Of a stretch of 64,000 bases of DNA, positions 63,130 through 64,000 are shown piece by piece. The notes beneath the pieces are model-generated. The model was given only the letters and a program-made list of their open reading frames with translations, searched no databases and was not told the origin of the DNA. Position 1 is the first letter of the stretch, and each line of letters opens with the position of its first letter. The translations under genes were made by a program, and so were the position numbers. This stretch comes from Methylobacterium sp. E-065 (GTDB lineage Bacteria; Pseudomonadota; Alphaproteobacteria; Rhizobiales; Beijerinckiaceae): the NCBI RefSeq assembly GCF_022829605.1, contig NZ_JAKSYD010000128.1, positions 62,001 to 126,000 of the forward strand, read 5' to 3'.

Positions 63130-64000
63130 TCAGTTGAGCCCCTGGATGCGCGCGGGTCGCCCCCGGGGTCGCGCATCGGGCCGGGTCTGCCGGGACGCCT
63201 GCCGGAACTCCGTCGGCGTCAGGCCGTGGCGCTCCTTGAAGCGGCGGGCGAAATGGGCCTGGCTGGCGAAGCCGCTGCCGTAGGCCAGCAGGCCGATCGA
63301 GAGGTGGGCACAGGCCGGGTCGATCAGGCGCTTGGCCGCCACCTCCAGGCGGCGCTCCCAGATATAGTCGGAGATGTGCCGGCCGCGCTCGTGGAACAGT
63401 TCCTGAAGGCGGCGCAGGGAGACGCCCATCGCGGCGGCGAGCTGGGGCGGGTCGAGGGTCTGATCACTCAGGTTGGCCTCGATATACGCCTTGGCGCGCT
63501 GGAGCGTGACGGTGCCGTGGGTGGAGCGCGGAACCTCCTGCGCGAGCCGCTCGGCGAGGCTCGCCACGATCAGATCGATCCCGATCGACGTCATGCGTGT
63601 CGCCGCGTCGGGTCCGAGCCGGTCGGCCACGGCTATCAGTTCCTGGATGTACGTCCGCGCCAGGATCGTGGAGGCGAGGTCCCCCCGACCCTGAGGGCGC
63701 TGAACAGCCGGGACGGCCCCAGTGCGGTTTCCAGACGATCGCGCGGCAGGTCGAGAACCAGGGCGCTGCCCGTCTCCGTCTGGTGACGGCGGGGCGAGCG
63801 TCGACGACGACGAAATCACCCGCGCGGCTCACCGCCTCTTGGTCGCCTTGCTGAATGGTATCTTGGCCGGAAAGCCGCAGGACCGCGTAAACCCGGTCGT
63901 GCCGGCCGTTGCGCCGGACCGTCTCGGCCGTCGCCTCGGTTCGCATCGCCGTGTGCGAGAAGTGCGAGATCAGCAGCGGTCCGATGCCCGTCACATCCAC
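63130..64000 (-). pseudogene. AraC-family regulator with two apparent single-base deletions; right edge cuts the 5' end
   Basis: The C-terminal half (in one frame) has the double helix-turn-helix: 'LAAAMGVSLRRLQELFHERG' and 'IGLLAYGSGFASQAHFARRF', typical of AraC. The N-terminal ligand-binding-like part ('TEATAETVRRNGRHDRVYAV', 'AVSRAGDFVVVDARPAVT') is in another frame. Between them 'QTETGSALVLDLPRDRLETA' and 'LGPSRLFSALRVGG' continue the protein in the third frame. Shifts lie near 63781 and in a run of six G (minus strand) near 63681-63686. Either the gene is inactive or the assembly has two homopolymer or base errors. Confidence 0.85.

Overview
The window is a GC-rich (roughly 70% by eye) chromosomal segment of an alphaproteobacterium, most probably Methylobacterium or a close relative in the Rhizobiales. 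The evidence is a circularly permuted two-piece tmRNA, the alpha-type SspB adaptor, an HWE-family histidine kinase, a TsaE-AmgK fusion followed by MurU, and a tRNA-Arg(CCU) interrupted by a small group I intron. The genus is inferred from protein character and gene order, not from a database comparison.

Layout. 1-2100: M48 lipoprotein protease (cut by the left edge), a nuclease-fold protein and the intron-containing tRNA-Arg(CCU). 2200-7800: XRE regulator, metK with a structured leader, trmB, an HWE sensor kinase and a proline-rich membrane protein. 8100-11650: sodB, murJ, a type II haloacid dehalogenase and a small secreted protein. 11690-16230: minus-strand ParB-like, RHH and DUF4169 genes, fumC, a divergent cytochrome P450 and two tiny membrane proteins. 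16260-25980: a protein quality-control and folate/nucleotide block (sspB, ssrA, CAAX protease, thyA-folA, hflK-hflC, degP, serB, miaA). 26390-32260: carboxylate transport (SSS symporter with DUF3311, a beta-hydroxyacid dehydrogenase, cstA-ybdD) and small stress genes. 32495-39360: RND permease, cyanase, tsaE-amgK-murU and tRNA-Arg(ACG). 39360-43780: a poorly coding accessory block of short hypothetical genes next to the tRNA. 43780-48920: orphan carbamoyltransferase, nhaA, tlpA, argH. 49100-57400: mostly short lineage-specific genes with msrA and mepA, and a kinase gene broken by an amber codon. 57840-64000: gpmI, a flippase-acetyltransferase pair probably for surface polysaccharide, two small genes and a frameshifted AraC-type regulator running off the right edge.

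Functional links. The clearest is at 16265-17300, where the tmRNA that adds a degradation tag lies directly upstream, on the same strand, of the gene for the SspB adaptor that delivers tagged proteins to ClpXP; HflKC and a DegP-type protease follow nearby. tsaE-amgK and murU are consistent with peptidoglycan sugar recycling, and murJ and mepA also act on the cell wall. CstA, YbdD and the SSS symporter probably import pyruvate and related short carboxylates. Two 196-197-base copies of a MITE-like inverted-repeat element, plus other palindromic repeats, sit between genes. I saw no transposase, integrase, prophage or CRISPR array. The most notable items are the tRNA intron, the ssrA-sspB pairing with the permuted tmRNA, the interrupted genes and several small-protein families of unknown function.
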